NCBI GenBank assembly: GCA_942491145.1
Contig: CALOBC010000049.1
Coordinates: 132,302 to 196,301, forward strand
DNA: 64,000 nt
Direction of reading: 5' to 3'
Source: CAXQUZ01 sp942491145
GTDB lineage: Bacteria > Myxococcota_A > UBA796 > UBA2385
Notes under the pieces: generated by a model
What the model was told of the DNA's origin: nothing
The model's database searches: none
The model's input: the letters and a program-made list of their open reading frames with translations, nothing else
Program-made: the position numbers and the translations under genes
Shown here: positions 1-8,325 of the stretch, one piece after another
How positions within the stretch are numbered: the stretch's first letter is position 1
How the letters are laid out: each line of letters begins with the position of its first letter

Positions 1-2
1 AT

Positions 3-137
3 CCCTCGCTGGCGGGTGTCAGCGGGCGGTACTTCAGCGACTGCGCGCCCAAGGAACCCAACGCGCCGGGACTGAACGATGCCCAGAGTGATGCGCAAGG
101 CGACGCGCTGTGGGCTTGGACCGAAACCCAGATCTGA
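3..137 (+). CDS. Short-chain dehydrogenase/reductase, C-terminal fragment
   Basis: Only the last 44 codons are in the window; the gene runs off the left edge. The translation contains GRYFSDCAPKEP and ends DALWAWTETQI. That is the C-terminal pattern of the retinol-dehydrogenase-like SDR proteins (Gly-Lys/Arg-Tyr-Phe-x-Asp-Cys, then a short helix before the end). The Rossmann fold and the Tyr-x3-Lys active site lie outside, so substrate and cofactor cannot be stated. The stop is TGA at 135-137. It could be another SDR subfamily, but no other family gives this tail as readily. Confidence 0.6.
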   Translation, partial: PSLAGVSGRYFSDCAPKEPNAPGLNDAQSDAQGDALWAWTETQI

Positions 138-233
138 AGCACCCCCAGCGGCCCCTCGGCACAGCTGCCCTGCGCATAGCAACCCGATCGCAGCGACGGG
201 ATGCTATGCCAGAGCACCGCATTGGAGGACATC

Positions 234-1328
234 ATGCTGCGTCGTGCCATCGTACTCATCGCTCTGCTGAGTGGCTGCACCGATCCCGCGTACAAGGGAT
301 CTGCCACCACCGACGACGGCAATGCCGACGGTGCCGATGGTGCCGATGGCGGGGAAGACGGCGCGGACGGGGCAGACGGGGCTGATGGCGGAGCGGACGG
401 TGGGGGTGGGGACGGCGGCTCCGGCGATGGCGGGGACGGCGGCGGCGGCGATGGTGGGGAGGACGGGGCCGATGGCGGGGACGGCAGTGGGGACGGCCGG
501 GGCATCTGGGCCTGGCGGGACCGCGACAGCCCCTACGGCACCGAGGCCATTGTCGGCGATGTCGAGGCCGAGACGGCGATGATCGCCGACCTCACGGCGT
601 GGGGCGTCGACCGCGTCTACGGCACCTACAGCGACCGTCCCTCCAGCGAACCGGCGGTCATCGCGGCCTGGAACACCCGCCTGCACGAAGCCGGCATCCA
701 GTCCTACGCGTTGATGGGCGATCCGGCCTGGATCAGCCCGGACGAGTGGGACGCAATGGACACCCGCATCCAGGACCGCCTGCTGCTGTTCAACGCCGCC
801 CAGGAAGACGCCGCCACCCAGTTCGACGGGCTCCACCTCGACATCGAGCCCCACGCCGCGGACGACTGGCGCACCATCTCCGAGACCCAGCGCTACGACC
901 GGCTGATGCTGCTGCTCGACACCTACCTGCACGCCCGGGGCCTGGTGGACGCCAGCGAGACCCCGTCGCTCCCCATCGCTGCGGACCTCCCGGTCTGGTA
1001 CGACCGCCTGCCCGAGAGCCTCGGCGGTGAAGGCTCGGTCGGCTGGCCCACCGAGACGGACCGCAACGCATGGTTCGGCACGATTGGCGGCGCCCTGACC
1101 AGCGTTTCGCTGATGGCCTACGAGCTCAACGTCGAGGCAGACATCCTCGACCGGGTGTCCAACGAGACGGCGATGTTCTCGGGCGAGTCCCGGATCGCGC
1201 TGAACGAGGAAGTCGGCACCACGTGGACCGACATCAACGAGATGTTCACGATGGCCGAGACCCTCGAGGCCGGTGGCCGCGCGGTGGACCTGCACAGCTA
1301 CGCCCGCATCAAGGCCCAGCTGCCCTGA
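234..1328 (+). CDS. Lipoprotein with Asp/Gly-rich linker and possible glycosidase-like domain
   Basis: The start is ATG 234, preceded by GGAGG six bases upstream; a longer ORF from 201 has no such site. The 364-residue product starts MLRRAIVLIALLSGC, a lipoprotein signal with lipobox LSGC. Residues about 20-95 are an Asp/Gly/Ala linker. The rest is a globular domain with an ordered series of possible beta-alpha units (WGVDRVYGTY, FDGLHLDIEPH, SVSLMAYEL). The acidic LDIEPH strand end recalls TIM-barrel glycosidases such as GH18-like enzymes, but the family is not certain. It is probably anchored in the outer membrane with the domain held away by the linker. No enzyme activity can be claimed. 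Confidence 0.75.
   Translation: MLRRAIVLIALLSGCTDPAYKGSATTDDGNADGADGADGGEDGADGADGADGGADGGGGDGGSGDGGDGGGGDGGEDGADGGDGSGDGRGIWAWRDRDSPYGTEAIVGDVEAETAMIADLTAWGVDRVYGTYSDRPSSEPAVIAAWNTRLHEAGIQSYALMGDPAWISPDEWDAMDTRIQDRLLLFNAAQEDAATQFDGLHLDIEPHAADDWRTISETQRYDRLMLLLDTYLHARGLVDASETPSLPIAADLPVWYDRLPESLGGEGSVGWPTETDRNAWFGTIGGALTSVSLMAYELNVEADILDRVSNETAMFSGESRIALNEEVGTTWTDINEMFTMAETLEAGGRAVDLHSYARIKAQLP
319..500 (+). repeat. Low-complexity GAC/GGC-rich DNA coding an Asp-Gly-Ala linker
   Basis: Irregular repeats of GATGG and GACGG units keep the reading frame and encode DGADG/DGGDG strings in the preceding lipoprotein. Comparable linkers recur in other lipoproteins here (Ser-Asp-Gly-Gly, Asp-Ala and Gly-Gly-Asp types), so this is a family-wide design and not a mobile element. 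Confidence 0.8.
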
Positions 1329-1347
1329 GCGGGGCCTCAGCCGAGGG

Positions 1348-1959
1348 TTAGCCACACCCGGGAATGTCGATCACCAGGTCACCCTGGGGGTTGACCATCG
1401 TCCATCCACCCTCGGCCACCACCGCGCTCTTGGGCAGCGACGGCTGGAGGGGCATCGGCGGGGCCACGCCGGTGGTCTGCACCGTGATGGTGAGCTTGGC
1501 CCCGGGCGCCCAGCTGCCGTCGAGGGGAATGCGCAGCCGACACTCGGGGGTCGCGCCCAGCGCCCACAAGAACGACAGCGGCCCCGTGCTGGCCACCACG
1601 GCTTGTTGATGGTCGGCCGGCGCCCCTTGCTCACACTGGCGGGCCGTCCAACCCAGCGGCGCCGCAGTGAGTGACCAGCCCCCACCCGACGAGATCGTGG
1701 GCACCACCCCCGGGCGGCCCGACACCACCCAAGTGGCAGCGGGGGCCGTGGGCAGCGTCCACTTCACGTGCACATCCGCCGCGCCGACCATGGGCAGCCC
1801 GTCGAACAGCTCACGGGCCAACATCAGCGTCACGTCCAGCCGTGCCGCCGCGACGGGCACCCCCACCGGTCCCCGCCCCAACACCCGCTCGTCGGCGCAA
1901 GGATTGGCCAGGGCCAAGCCCGATGCAAACACAACCGAGAGGGCGAGAGACAAGGTCAA
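1348..1959 (-). CDS. Secreted protein of unknown function
   Basis: The 203-residue product has a Sec signal peptide (MTLSLALSVVFASGLALA, cleavage near Ala-Asn). The start is a TTG at 1959, four bases after the stop of the gene upstream on the same strand, so the two are probably co-transcribed. The mature part has four Cys (near residue 21, then in RQCEQG, PECRLR and the C-terminal PGCG) and several beta-rich stretches, which suggests a small disulphide-bonded periplasmic or extracellular domain. I do not recognise a family. Its place behind the caspase-like gene makes it a possible accessory of that gene. Confidence 0.7.
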   Translation of the reverse strand: MTLSLALSVVFASGLALANPCADERVLGRGPVGVPVAAARLDVTLMLARELFDGLPMVGAADVHVKWTLPTAPAATWVVSGRPGVVPTISSGGGWSLTAAPLGWTARQCEQGAPADHQQAVVASTGPLSFLWALGATPECRLRIPLDGSWAPGAKLTITVQTTGVAPPMPLQPSLPKSAVVAEGGWTMVNPQGDLVIDIPGCG

Positions 1960-1963
1960 CGGC

Positions 1964-3196
1964 TCACTTCTTGTTGTGGAGGTACTTCTTCAGGTCTTCG
2001 CGCTTGGTGAACGACTCGCCGTTGCTGTTCCGCATGCCCTTGTAGTCGTTGTAGACGTAGCTGCTGCCGTTCTTGGCGGTGTTGACGTCCTCGAACTTGC
2101 CGTCTTCGCCCTTCTCAAAGCGATGGTTTTGCCCCTTCTTGGTGGTGCGCCACATCGCGTCATTGAAGGCACCAGAGTCGCCGTTTTCTTCCTTGGCCTG
2201 ATCCAACATAAACTCGCCGGACCAGAACGCGGCCATGTCGGAGCCCGGGGCGATGCCTTCCCACAGCGCCATGCGCTCGGCTTCGGGGAACATGCCCGCG
2301 ACCCACTCGGGCGTGGACTGGGCGTTGCCGTCCTTGTCGTCCATGCCGAGGTTGTGGGTGTTGCAGGCGCTGAACATGAAGCTGTCGACTTGGGAGTACG
2401 CTTTGGGAAACACCGCCGCCAGCGCCTCGATATCTTGCATGTTGAGCGTGTCGCCCACCCGGGCATCGGTGTCGTAGACATGGCCGGGCTGCTCGCCGAA
2501 GAGGTAGTCGGAACCGGAGTAGTGGTGGCCCGACAACACAAGGGACGAGATCTCAAACTCACCATTCTCGGCGCGATTCAACACACCGATGAGCTGCATC
2601 AGCTCGTTCACACCGCGCCCGCCGGACTCGGTGAGCTTGGCTTTGCCATTGGCATCGGTGAGCAGCGCCGCAATGACCTCGCTGGCCTTGTCGTCGGAGA
2701 GGCCCACGTGGACGAGCATGGTGCGCCAGTCGCCCTGCATCTTCGCGAGGAATGCCGGATCGTCGCCCTGGGAATAGTCACCCGCGCCCAAGTCGAGGGT
2801 CTGTTCCCCCAGACGGGCCTGGCCACTGGTCAACGACTCATCGTCATGCCACCACGTGACCGCGTCGGCGGTCTCTTTGCCAAAGGCATAGTCGTAGGTC
2901 TGGTGGCCATTGGCATAGGGATCGGAGATGGGCAGGAGGGTCTTCTTGCCCAGCCCGTCGCGGTCGGCCTTCTGCAGTGCCGCCAGCGTCTCGGGAATCT
3001 CGTCATTCTGGTGAGTGACGCTGTTCTGGGTCAGATAGACGATGACCTGTTCCTTTTCTTCCGACGAGAGGTCCTCGCTCTGCATCGCATCCAGCGCGGC
3101 TTGATTGCCGGCGCCGCTCATGCCGCCAGACGTGGAGCTGCTGGAGGTGCTTCCGCTGGTGCGGCGCTGGGTCGTGGTCTGTTGGTAGTCAGGCAT
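1964..3196 (-). CDS. Probable clan CD (caspase-like) cysteine peptidase
   Basis: ATG 3196 (MPDYQQTT) is preferred; an upstream in-frame start at 3274 would add a Cys/His-rich tail with no coding character. The 410-residue protein has a Ser/Thr/Gly-rich disordered N-terminus (about residues 6-30). Near residues 218-229 a hydrophobic strand leads into two His (LVLSGHHYSG), and near 272-280 a second strand leads into a Cys (DSFMFSACNT). Strand-His-Gly/His followed by strand-Ala-Cys is the layout of the catalytic dyad in clan CD peptidases such as caspases and metacaspases; that assignment is by motif only. No signal peptide or TM segment is seen. It is divergent from the sigma54 activator at 3331 and sits before the secreted protein at 1959. 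An inactive relative is possible. Confidence 0.55.
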   Translation of the reverse strand: MPDYQQTTTQRRTSGSTSSSSTSGGMSGAGNQAALDAMQSEDLSSEEKEQVIVYLTQNSVTHQNDEIPETLAALQKADRDGLGKKTLLPISDPYANGHQTYDYAFGKETADAVTWWHDDESLTSGQARLGEQTLDLGAGDYSQGDDPAFLAKMQGDWRTMLVHVGLSDDKASEVIAALLTDANGKAKLTESGGRGVNELMQLIGVLNRAENGEFEISSLVLSGHHYSGSDYLFGEQPGHVYDTDARVGDTLNMQDIEALAAVFPKAYSQVDSFMFSACNTHNLGMDDKDGNAQSTPEWVAGMFPEAERMALWEGIAPGSDMAAFWSGEFMLDQAKEENGDSGAFNDAMWRTTKKGQNHRFEKGEDGKFEDVNTAKNGSSYVYNDYKGMRNSNGESFTKREDLKKYLHNKK

Positions 3197-3330
3197 GGAC
3201 GTCTCGCAGAGGTGGCAATGCCCCACTGTACCGTACTTCCGGAGGTGCAGGGGGATGCAGGGCGATGTCATCACGCAGCTGCCACCCGGCGGGGTGTGGT
3301 GTGGCTGGGATGTCCGCAGTAGCAGTGCCC

Positions 3331-4803
3331 ATGCGCATCCTGCTCACATGGTCCGATCGCGGCAGCGCCGGCCCCCGGCCCGCCCACCACAGTCCCCGTC
3401 CCCCGGACGATCAGGGGCCCGTGGGGCGACTGGTTGCCCAGGACGACGCCGGCCCTTGGGACGCGGCCATCGTGCTGACCACACCGTCTGGCGAAGGCCC
3501 GGCCCACCGTCTCGCCACGGTGCTGCGCCGCTCCATTCAACAGGTCGACATTGACGTGATTGAGGACATTGTCGACCCGTCCGATCACGCGGCACTGTTC
3601 GCGGGTTTGGGCCCTGTGTTGGCCCGCTTGCCCCGCCCCGCTGATGTGGACGTGGTGCTCAGCGCGGGCACCCCCCAGTGCCAGACCCTCTGGGTGCTGC
3701 TGGGCATGGCCGGGCTATTGGATCGGGGTGGCGAGACCCGCCTGCTGCAAGTCATTCCCGCGCGGTTTGTGCCCGACCCCCACCCCCGGGCGTGGCGCGA
3801 GGTCACCCTCGACATCGAGGGCTTTCCCGAGGTGCGGGCCCTGAGAAGCGAGCTGGCGTCCTTGCGGGCCCAGACGGACACCTTGGGCTTGACCGGCCAC
3901 AGCCCACCGATGCAGGCCCTGCGCAGCACGATCGCCCGCGCGGCCCAGACGGACCTGTCGGTGCTGATCTTGGGCGAGACGGGCACGGGCAAAGAGCGAG
4001 TCGCACAGGCGCTGCACCGCCTCAGCCGCCGGTCCGAAGGCCCCTTCATCGCAGAGAATTGTGCCGCGCTGCCCGAGGGCACCCTGGCCAGCGAGCTGTT
4101 CGGCCACGAGGCGGGCGCCTTCACGGGGGCGGCAGTGCGGCGGCGGGGCCTCTTTGAGCTGGCCCACGGGGGCACGCTGCTGCTCGACGAGGTGGGCGAG
4201 ATGCCACTGCGGGTGCAAGCCAGCCTGCTGCGGGTGCTGCAGGAGGGTGAGCTGCGCCGGGTCGGCGGGGAGCGGGCGGTCCGCGTCGATGTGCGGGTGG
4301 TCGCGGCCACCCACCGGGACCTGGCCGAAGAGGTCGCCGCTGGACGCTTTCGGGCCGATCTCTACTACCGGTTGCGGGGCGTGACCCTCGACGTGCCCCC
4401 GCTGCGGGCGCGCACAGCGGACCTGGAGACCCTGGTGCACACCTTCGCCGTCGAGGGGGGCCGGCCGGACCTGACGGTGGACCCGACAGTGTGGCCGCGC
4501 CTGCGGGCGTGGGGCTGGCCGGGCAACGTGCGGGAGCTGCGGGCCGAGGTGATGCGTTGGTGCGCATTCTGTGTCGACACGGTGCGACCGGGGGACCTGG
4601 CACCGGAGCTGCAACCCAAGGGGGCGGCGGTGGTCCCGAGCGCGTCGCCGAGCGCTGGCCCGCTGTTGCGTCCGTTGGCGGTCCAGGTCGCAGCGCTGGA
4701 GGCCGAGGCGGTGGCGGCGGCACTGGCGCACCACAAGGGCAACAAGTCGGCGGCGGCGCGGCAGCTGGGGATTGACCGGAACACGCTGAAGCGAAAGCTT
4801 TGA
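3331..4803 (+). CDS. Sigma54-dependent activator with N-terminal CARF-like sensor domain
   Basis: The start is taken as ATG 3331 (MRILLTW), which opens the first beta strand; ATG 3310 is possible. The 490-residue product has three parts. Residues 1-175 are a Rossmann-like domain with a SAGTPQCQTLW segment at 111-121, similar to the Ser-x-Gly-Thr-Pro-x-x-Gln motif of CARF domains, including the one in RtcR. Residues 185-420 are the AAA+ domain, with Walker A GETGTGKE (215-222), the sigma54-contacting loop GAFTGA (262-267) and Walker B GTLLLDEVGE. The C-terminus is a Fis-type helix-turn-helix (NKSAAARQLGIDRNTLKRKL). All AAA+ motifs look intact. CARF domains bind cyclic oligonucleotides or related nucleotide ligands; the ligand here is unknown. 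No rtcBA RNA-repair genes are adjacent. Confidence 0.85.
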   Translation: MRILLTWSDRGSAGPRPAHHSPRPPDDQGPVGRLVAQDDAGPWDAAIVLTTPSGEGPAHRLATVLRRSIQQVDIDVIEDIVDPSDHAALFAGLGPVLARLPRPADVDVVLSAGTPQCQTLWVLLGMAGLLDRGGETRLLQVIPARFVPDPHPRAWREVTLDIEGFPEVRALRSELASLRAQTDTLGLTGHSPPMQALRSTIARAAQTDLSVLILGETGTGKERVAQALHRLSRRSEGPFIAENCAALPEGTLASELFGHEAGAFTGAAVRRRGLFELAHGGTLLLDEVGEMPLRVQASLLRVLQEGELRRVGGERAVRVDVRVVAATHRDLAEEVAAGRFRADLYYRLRGVTLDVPPLRARTADLETLVHTFAVEGGRPDLTVDPTVWPRLRAWGWPGNVRELRAEVMRWCAFCVDTVRPGDLAPELQPKGAAVVPSASPSAGPLLRPLAVQVAALEAEAVAAALAHHKGNKSAAARQLGIDRNTLKRKL

Positions 4804-4923
4804 TGGATGGGGTGTTCTCGATGAGCCACAGCTGAAGTCTGGACCGCCGACAGCACCTGAATGGACCTTATGTGCGACCGCCCACCCGTCCACGCCTCGG
4901 GGCCTGGGGATAGTGTGCGGCCG

Positions 4924-6453
4924 ATGTCCACCGCCTTGCCCAGCCTCCGCCGCAGCGCCAGCCTCGGCTTCCTCGCCGCCGGGGTCGCTGCGGTGGGGGT
5001 CGGCGCACTCGCCGCGACCGCGCTCGGGCTGAGCCTCTGGGCCCCCGTCAAAGGTGTGCTCGTCGTGGTTCTGCTGGCCCAGCTCGCCTGGCCGGCCCTG
5101 GCGCGGCACCTGCCCCACACCACCCTCGGCCCCGCCAACCAGCTCACCCTCGTGCGCAGCGTCGCGGTGGCCCTGCTCGCCGGCTTTGTGGGCGACAGCG
5201 CCGCCGGGGACTGGCTCTGGCTCCAGCTCGGGCTCGTGGGCCTGGTGATGGTCGCCGACGGACTCGACGGCATGCTGGCCCGGCGCTCCGGCTTCGCCAG
5301 TGAGTTTGGCGGGGCCCTCGATGCCGAGCTGGACGCCATCTTGGTGTTGGTCCTCTCGATGCTGGCCCTCCAGAGTGGCCACGCAGGGGCTTGGGTGTTG
5401 CTCGCCGGCGCGGCCCGGTTCGGGTGGATCGGCGCCGGACGCCTGTGGCCCTGGCTGCAAGGCAGCACGCCCCCCAGCAACCACCGCAAGCTGTGCTTCG
5501 CCGCAACGGTGTGGTGCCTCGCGCTGACCCCCGTGCTCGGCGAAGAGGCCGGCTGGATCACCGCGCTCAACGGCACCGTGCTCGTGCTGATGTCCTTCGT
5601 CCTCGATGGCATGTGGCTGCACACCCACCGCAGCGGGAATCCCGGCCTGCGCGAAGACGTCGAGCCTGACCTACCGGGAGACCTCGCGTGGACCCGGCTG
5701 GTCCAGGCTGCCCGGGGCACCGCCCCCCTCGTGCCGATGTCCCACCCCGACGATCAAGCACTGCTGCAGCTGTATGCCCCGCTGTTGATCCCACTGGGGA
5801 ACCGGCCCCGGGTCTGCGCCCACCTCGCCCAGAGCATCGACGGCCACATCGCTCTGCACAATGGCGAGTCCCGCTGGATCTCCGGTCCCGAAGACATCCG
5901 CCACACCCACCGGCTGCGGGCCCTGTGTGATGCCGTCTTGGTCGGTGTGCAGACCGTCTTGGCCGACAACCCTCAGCTCACCGTGCGGGCCGTCGTTGGC
6001 GACAACCCGCTGCGGGTGGTGGTGGACCCCCGACTGCGGATGACCGGCGACGAGGGCTTGTGCCAGGATGGTGCAGAGACGCTCATCTTCTGCGCAACCG
6101 AGCACACCCCGGCCTCGGGAATGCTCGGAGGTGCCCACGTGGTCGGCATTGACAGCAATGACGGCAGGCTTCCTCCCGCCGCGATGCTCGACGCGCTGCA
6201 CAGCCGGGGCATCACACGGCTGTTGGTGGAGGGCGGCGGCCGCACCGTGTCGCACTTCATGGACGCCGGCTTGGTCGATCACCTGCACCTTGTGGTGGCA
6301 CCCGTGATGCTGGGCGACGGCCGGCCCGCGCTGCGCCTCGCCCCCTGCACCACGATGGACGACGCTCCCCGGCCGCCCCACACCGTGCACCAGCTCGGGG
6401 TCGACACCTTGTTCAACTTCACCCCCTCCACCCGACCCACGGCGACCCCATGA
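4924..6453 (+). CDS. CDP-alcohol phosphatidyltransferase fused to a RibD-type reductase domain
   Basis: The 509-residue fusion starts at ATG 4924; an upstream ATG at 4861 is less likely. Residues about 10-220 are a hydrophobic multi-TM CDP-alcohol phosphatidyltransferase domain with the complete metal and substrate motif DG-x2-AR-x8-G-x3-D-x3-D (DGMLARR then FGGALDAELD). Residues about 270-505 match the RibD C-terminal/dihydrofolate-reductase-like fold: SIDGHIAL, then GVQTVLADNPQLTVR, and the NADPH-loop pattern LLVEGGGRTVSHF. The first domain would move an alcohol onto a CDP-lipid at the inner membrane; the second would reduce a pyrimidine- or pterin-like compound in the cytosol. The stop overlaps the next start by four bases. 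The natural substrate is unknown. Confidence 0.88.
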   Translation: MSTALPSLRRSASLGFLAAGVAAVGVGALAATALGLSLWAPVKGVLVVVLLAQLAWPALARHLPHTTLGPANQLTLVRSVAVALLAGFVGDSAAGDWLWLQLGLVGLVMVADGLDGMLARRSGFASEFGGALDAELDAILVLVLSMLALQSGHAGAWVLLAGAARFGWIGAGRLWPWLQGSTPPSNHRKLCFAATVWCLALTPVLGEEAGWITALNGTVLVLMSFVLDGMWLHTHRSGNPGLREDVEPDLPGDLAWTRLVQAARGTAPLVPMSHPDDQALLQLYAPLLIPLGNRPRVCAHLAQSIDGHIALHNGESRWISGPEDIRHTHRLRALCDAVLVGVQTVLADNPQLTVRAVVGDNPLRVVVDPRLRMTGDEGLCQDGAETLIFCATEHTPASGMLGGAHVVGIDSNDGRLPPAAMLDALHSRGITRLLVEGGGRTVSHFMDAGLVDHLHLVVAPVMLGDGRPALRLAPCTTMDDAPRPPHTVHQLGVDTLFNFTPSTRPTATP

Positions 6454-7415
6454 AGGCCCGCGCGTTCTGGGTCGAGGCCCCGGGCCAAGGTCGCATCCGC
6501 ACCGAAGCGCTCCCGCCGCTGAAGCCGGGACAGGTGCGACTTCGCACGGTGTTCAGCGGCATCAGCCGGGGCACCGAGTCCTTGGTGTTTCACGGCAAGG
6601 TACCCCCAAGCCAGGTCGACGCCATGCGCGGGCCCCACCAAGTGGGCACACCGCCGGGCCCGGTGAAGTACGGCTACATGAGCGTCGCACGCGTCGAGAC
6701 AGGCCCCGACGCCGGCCACTTGGCGTTCTGTCTGCATCCCCACCAAGACGTCTACCAAGTGGATGCATCCATGGTGAACATCCTGCCAGCGGGCATTCCC
6801 GCGGACAGGGCCGTGTTGGCCGCCAACGTCGAGACGGCACTCAATGGGGTCTGGGACGCCGCGCCGGGACCAGGCGACCGGGTGGCCGTGGTGGGCGGGG
6901 GTGTGGTGGGTTGTCTCGTGGCTTGGCTCATTGGCCGCATGCCCGCCACCGACGTCACCCTCGTCGACGTGCTCCCCGAGCGCCGCGACGTGGCCACCGC
7001 CCTGGGTGTGGGCTTTGCTCTCCCCCAAGATGCCCCCACCGACTGCGATCTGGTGGTGCACTGCAGCGGCAGCGCCGGGGGACTGACGACGTCGCTCGCC
7101 TTGGCCGGCGTCGAGTCGACTGTGTTGGAGATGAGCTGGTTCGGCGCCGGTGCCGTGGCCGTGCCCCTGGGGGAAGCCTTCCACTCCCGCCGGCTCACCC
7201 TGCGCGCCAGCCAAGTCGGCCGCATTCCGCCGAGCCGAGCCCCCCGCTGGACACACCGCCGCCGCATGGCCGTCGTGCTGGAGCTCCTGCGAGACCCGGT
7301 CCTGGACGTGCTCTTGGGTGACCGCTGCGCCCTCGCGGAGCTGCCCGCGGCCATGGCCACACTCACGGCGTCTGCGGGTGCGCTGTGCCACCTCGTCACC
7401 TACCCGCATGACTGA
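6450..7415 (+). CDS. MDR-superfamily (zinc-type alcohol dehydrogenase-like) oxidoreductase
   Basis: The 321-residue product overlaps the upstream gene as ATGA. The N-terminal GroES-like part is seen in KPGQVRLRTVFSGISRGTESLVFHG. The nucleotide-binding Rossmann loop is VVGGGVVGCLVAW near residues 148-160, with an acidic VDVLPERR strand end about 20 residues on. The Cys cluster of structural zinc and the usual Cys-His-Glu zinc ligands are not evident, so it may be a zinc-free member. It lies inside a four-gene overlapping operon with a RibD-type reductase, which suggests a second redox step on the same product. The substrate is not predictable. Confidence 0.8.
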   Translation: MKARAFWVEAPGQGRIRTEALPPLKPGQVRLRTVFSGISRGTESLVFHGKVPPSQVDAMRGPHQVGTPPGPVKYGYMSVARVETGPDAGHLAFCLHPHQDVYQVDASMVNILPAGIPADRAVLAANVETALNGVWDAAPGPGDRVAVVGGGVVGCLVAWLIGRMPATDVTLVDVLPERRDVATALGVGFALPQDAPTDCDLVVHCSGSAGGLTTSLALAGVESTVLEMSWFGAGAVAVPLGEAFHSRRLTLRASQVGRIPPSRAPRWTHRRRMAVVLELLRDPVLDVLLGDRCALAELPAAMATLTASAGALCHLVTYPHD

Positions 7416-8325
7416 GCCACGGCCCCGCCGCACCTTGCTGAAGGGTGTGGTGTCGGTCATCATCAGCGTCACGCTGCTGCTGGTGCTGGGGACCCGCCTC
7501 GACACCGATGCCCTCCGCCACCAGCTCCAGGGCGCTCGCCTGGGGTGGGTCGTCGGGGCCAGCTTGCTCGTGCCCCTTCAGGTCCTGCTGGCCGCCGAGC
7601 GGTGGCGCATCGTCTGTGCCGTGCTGGGCATCCCCCTGGGCCGGCGGGAAGCCCTGCGGGAGTCGCTGTTGAGCATGGCGTTAAACCAAGTGTTGCCGAG
7701 CGGCATGGGCGGCGACGCGGTTCGGGTCTGGCGCCAGCGGCGGCACGGGCTGGGCTGCGCGCTGCGGGCGGCGTTGGTCGATCGGGCTCTGGGACAGCTC
7801 GTGCTCATCGGGGCCTGTGCCGCGGGGATGGTCCTGGGAACCGCACTGCCCGGCCACGCCCCCCCCGTGGGTGCCGGCGGGGCCATCGTGGGGGTGCTCT
7901 TGGTGCTCGTCGCCGTGAGTCTGGTCCCCCTGCGGGTTCCCGGTCTCGGCCCCCTGCTCGCCGACCTGCGCACCACACTGCGGTCCCCGGAGCGGGCGCG
8001 GCTGCTGGGCCTGAGCACCGTGTCGCTGGGCTCGATGCTGCCCGGCTTCGCGATGTGCGGTCTGGCAGTCGGCATGGCCCCCGGCGTGTGGCTGATGACG
8101 GCCGCGCCGCTGAGCTTGCTGGCCATGGGCACTCCGCTGACGTTTGGGGGCTGGGGACTGCGCGAAGCGACCCTGGTGGGCACGCTGCCGCTGTTGTCCG
8201 GTACACCCGAAGATGCCCTTTCCGTCAGCATTCTCTACGGGAGCAGTGTGCTGGTGGGCGGCCTGCTCGGGGGGGCGCTGGCGCTGCTGATGCCGCCCCC
8301 ACCACCCGGGCCTGAGCCGTGCTGA
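7408..8325 (+). CDS. YbhN/LPG-synthase-TM-type membrane protein (UPF0104)
   Basis: ATG 7408 overlaps the upstream stop by eight bases. The 305-residue protein is strongly hydrophobic with about eight TM segments. It has the family landmarks: an N-terminal TM, a following amphipathic stretch (LRHQLQGARLGWVVGASLLV), LNQVLPSGMGGDAVRVWR in the middle, and PLTFGGWGLREATLVG towards the end. These match the integral membrane domain of lysylphosphatidylglycerol synthase/flippase relatives. Such proteins accompany lipid-linked glycan or headgroup synthesis, which fits the neighbouring CDP-alcohol transferase and glycosyltransferase. A transport or flippase role is inference. Confidence 0.82.
   Translation: MTEPRPRRTLLKGVVSVIISVTLLLVLGTRLDTDALRHQLQGARLGWVVGASLLVPLQVLLAAERWRIVCAVLGIPLGRREALRESLLSMALNQVLPSGMGGDAVRVWRQRRHGLGCALRAALVDRALGQLVLIGACAAGMVLGTALPGHAPPVGAGGAIVGVLLVLVAVSLVPLRVPGLGPLLADLRTTLRSPERARLLGLSTVSLGSMLPGFAMCGLAVGMAPGVWLMTAAPLSLLAMGTPLTFGGWGLREATLVGTLPLLSGTPEDALSVSILYGSSVLVGGLLGGALALLMPPPPPGPEPC

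Noticed and set aside
204..1355. 383-codon minus-strand frame across the lipoprotein at 234
   Set aside because: It is a shadow of the Asp/Gly linker and has no ribosome site. The plus-strand gene has GGAGG and a lipobox.
3197..3330. A -24/-12 sigma54 promoter between the divergent genes
   Set aside because: I looked for GG-N10-GC in both directions with TGGCAC/TTGC context and found no convincing match. A systematic scan is needed.
3331..4803. Calling the sigma54 activator RtcR
   Set aside because: The AAA+ and HTH parts are generic, the N-domain is only CARF-like, and no rtcA/rtcB genes lie nearby.
3715..5628. 637-codon minus-strand frame across the sigma54 activator and the fusion gene
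   Set aside because: Spans two well-supported plus-strand genes and their gap; composition is His/Gly/Gln-rich noise.
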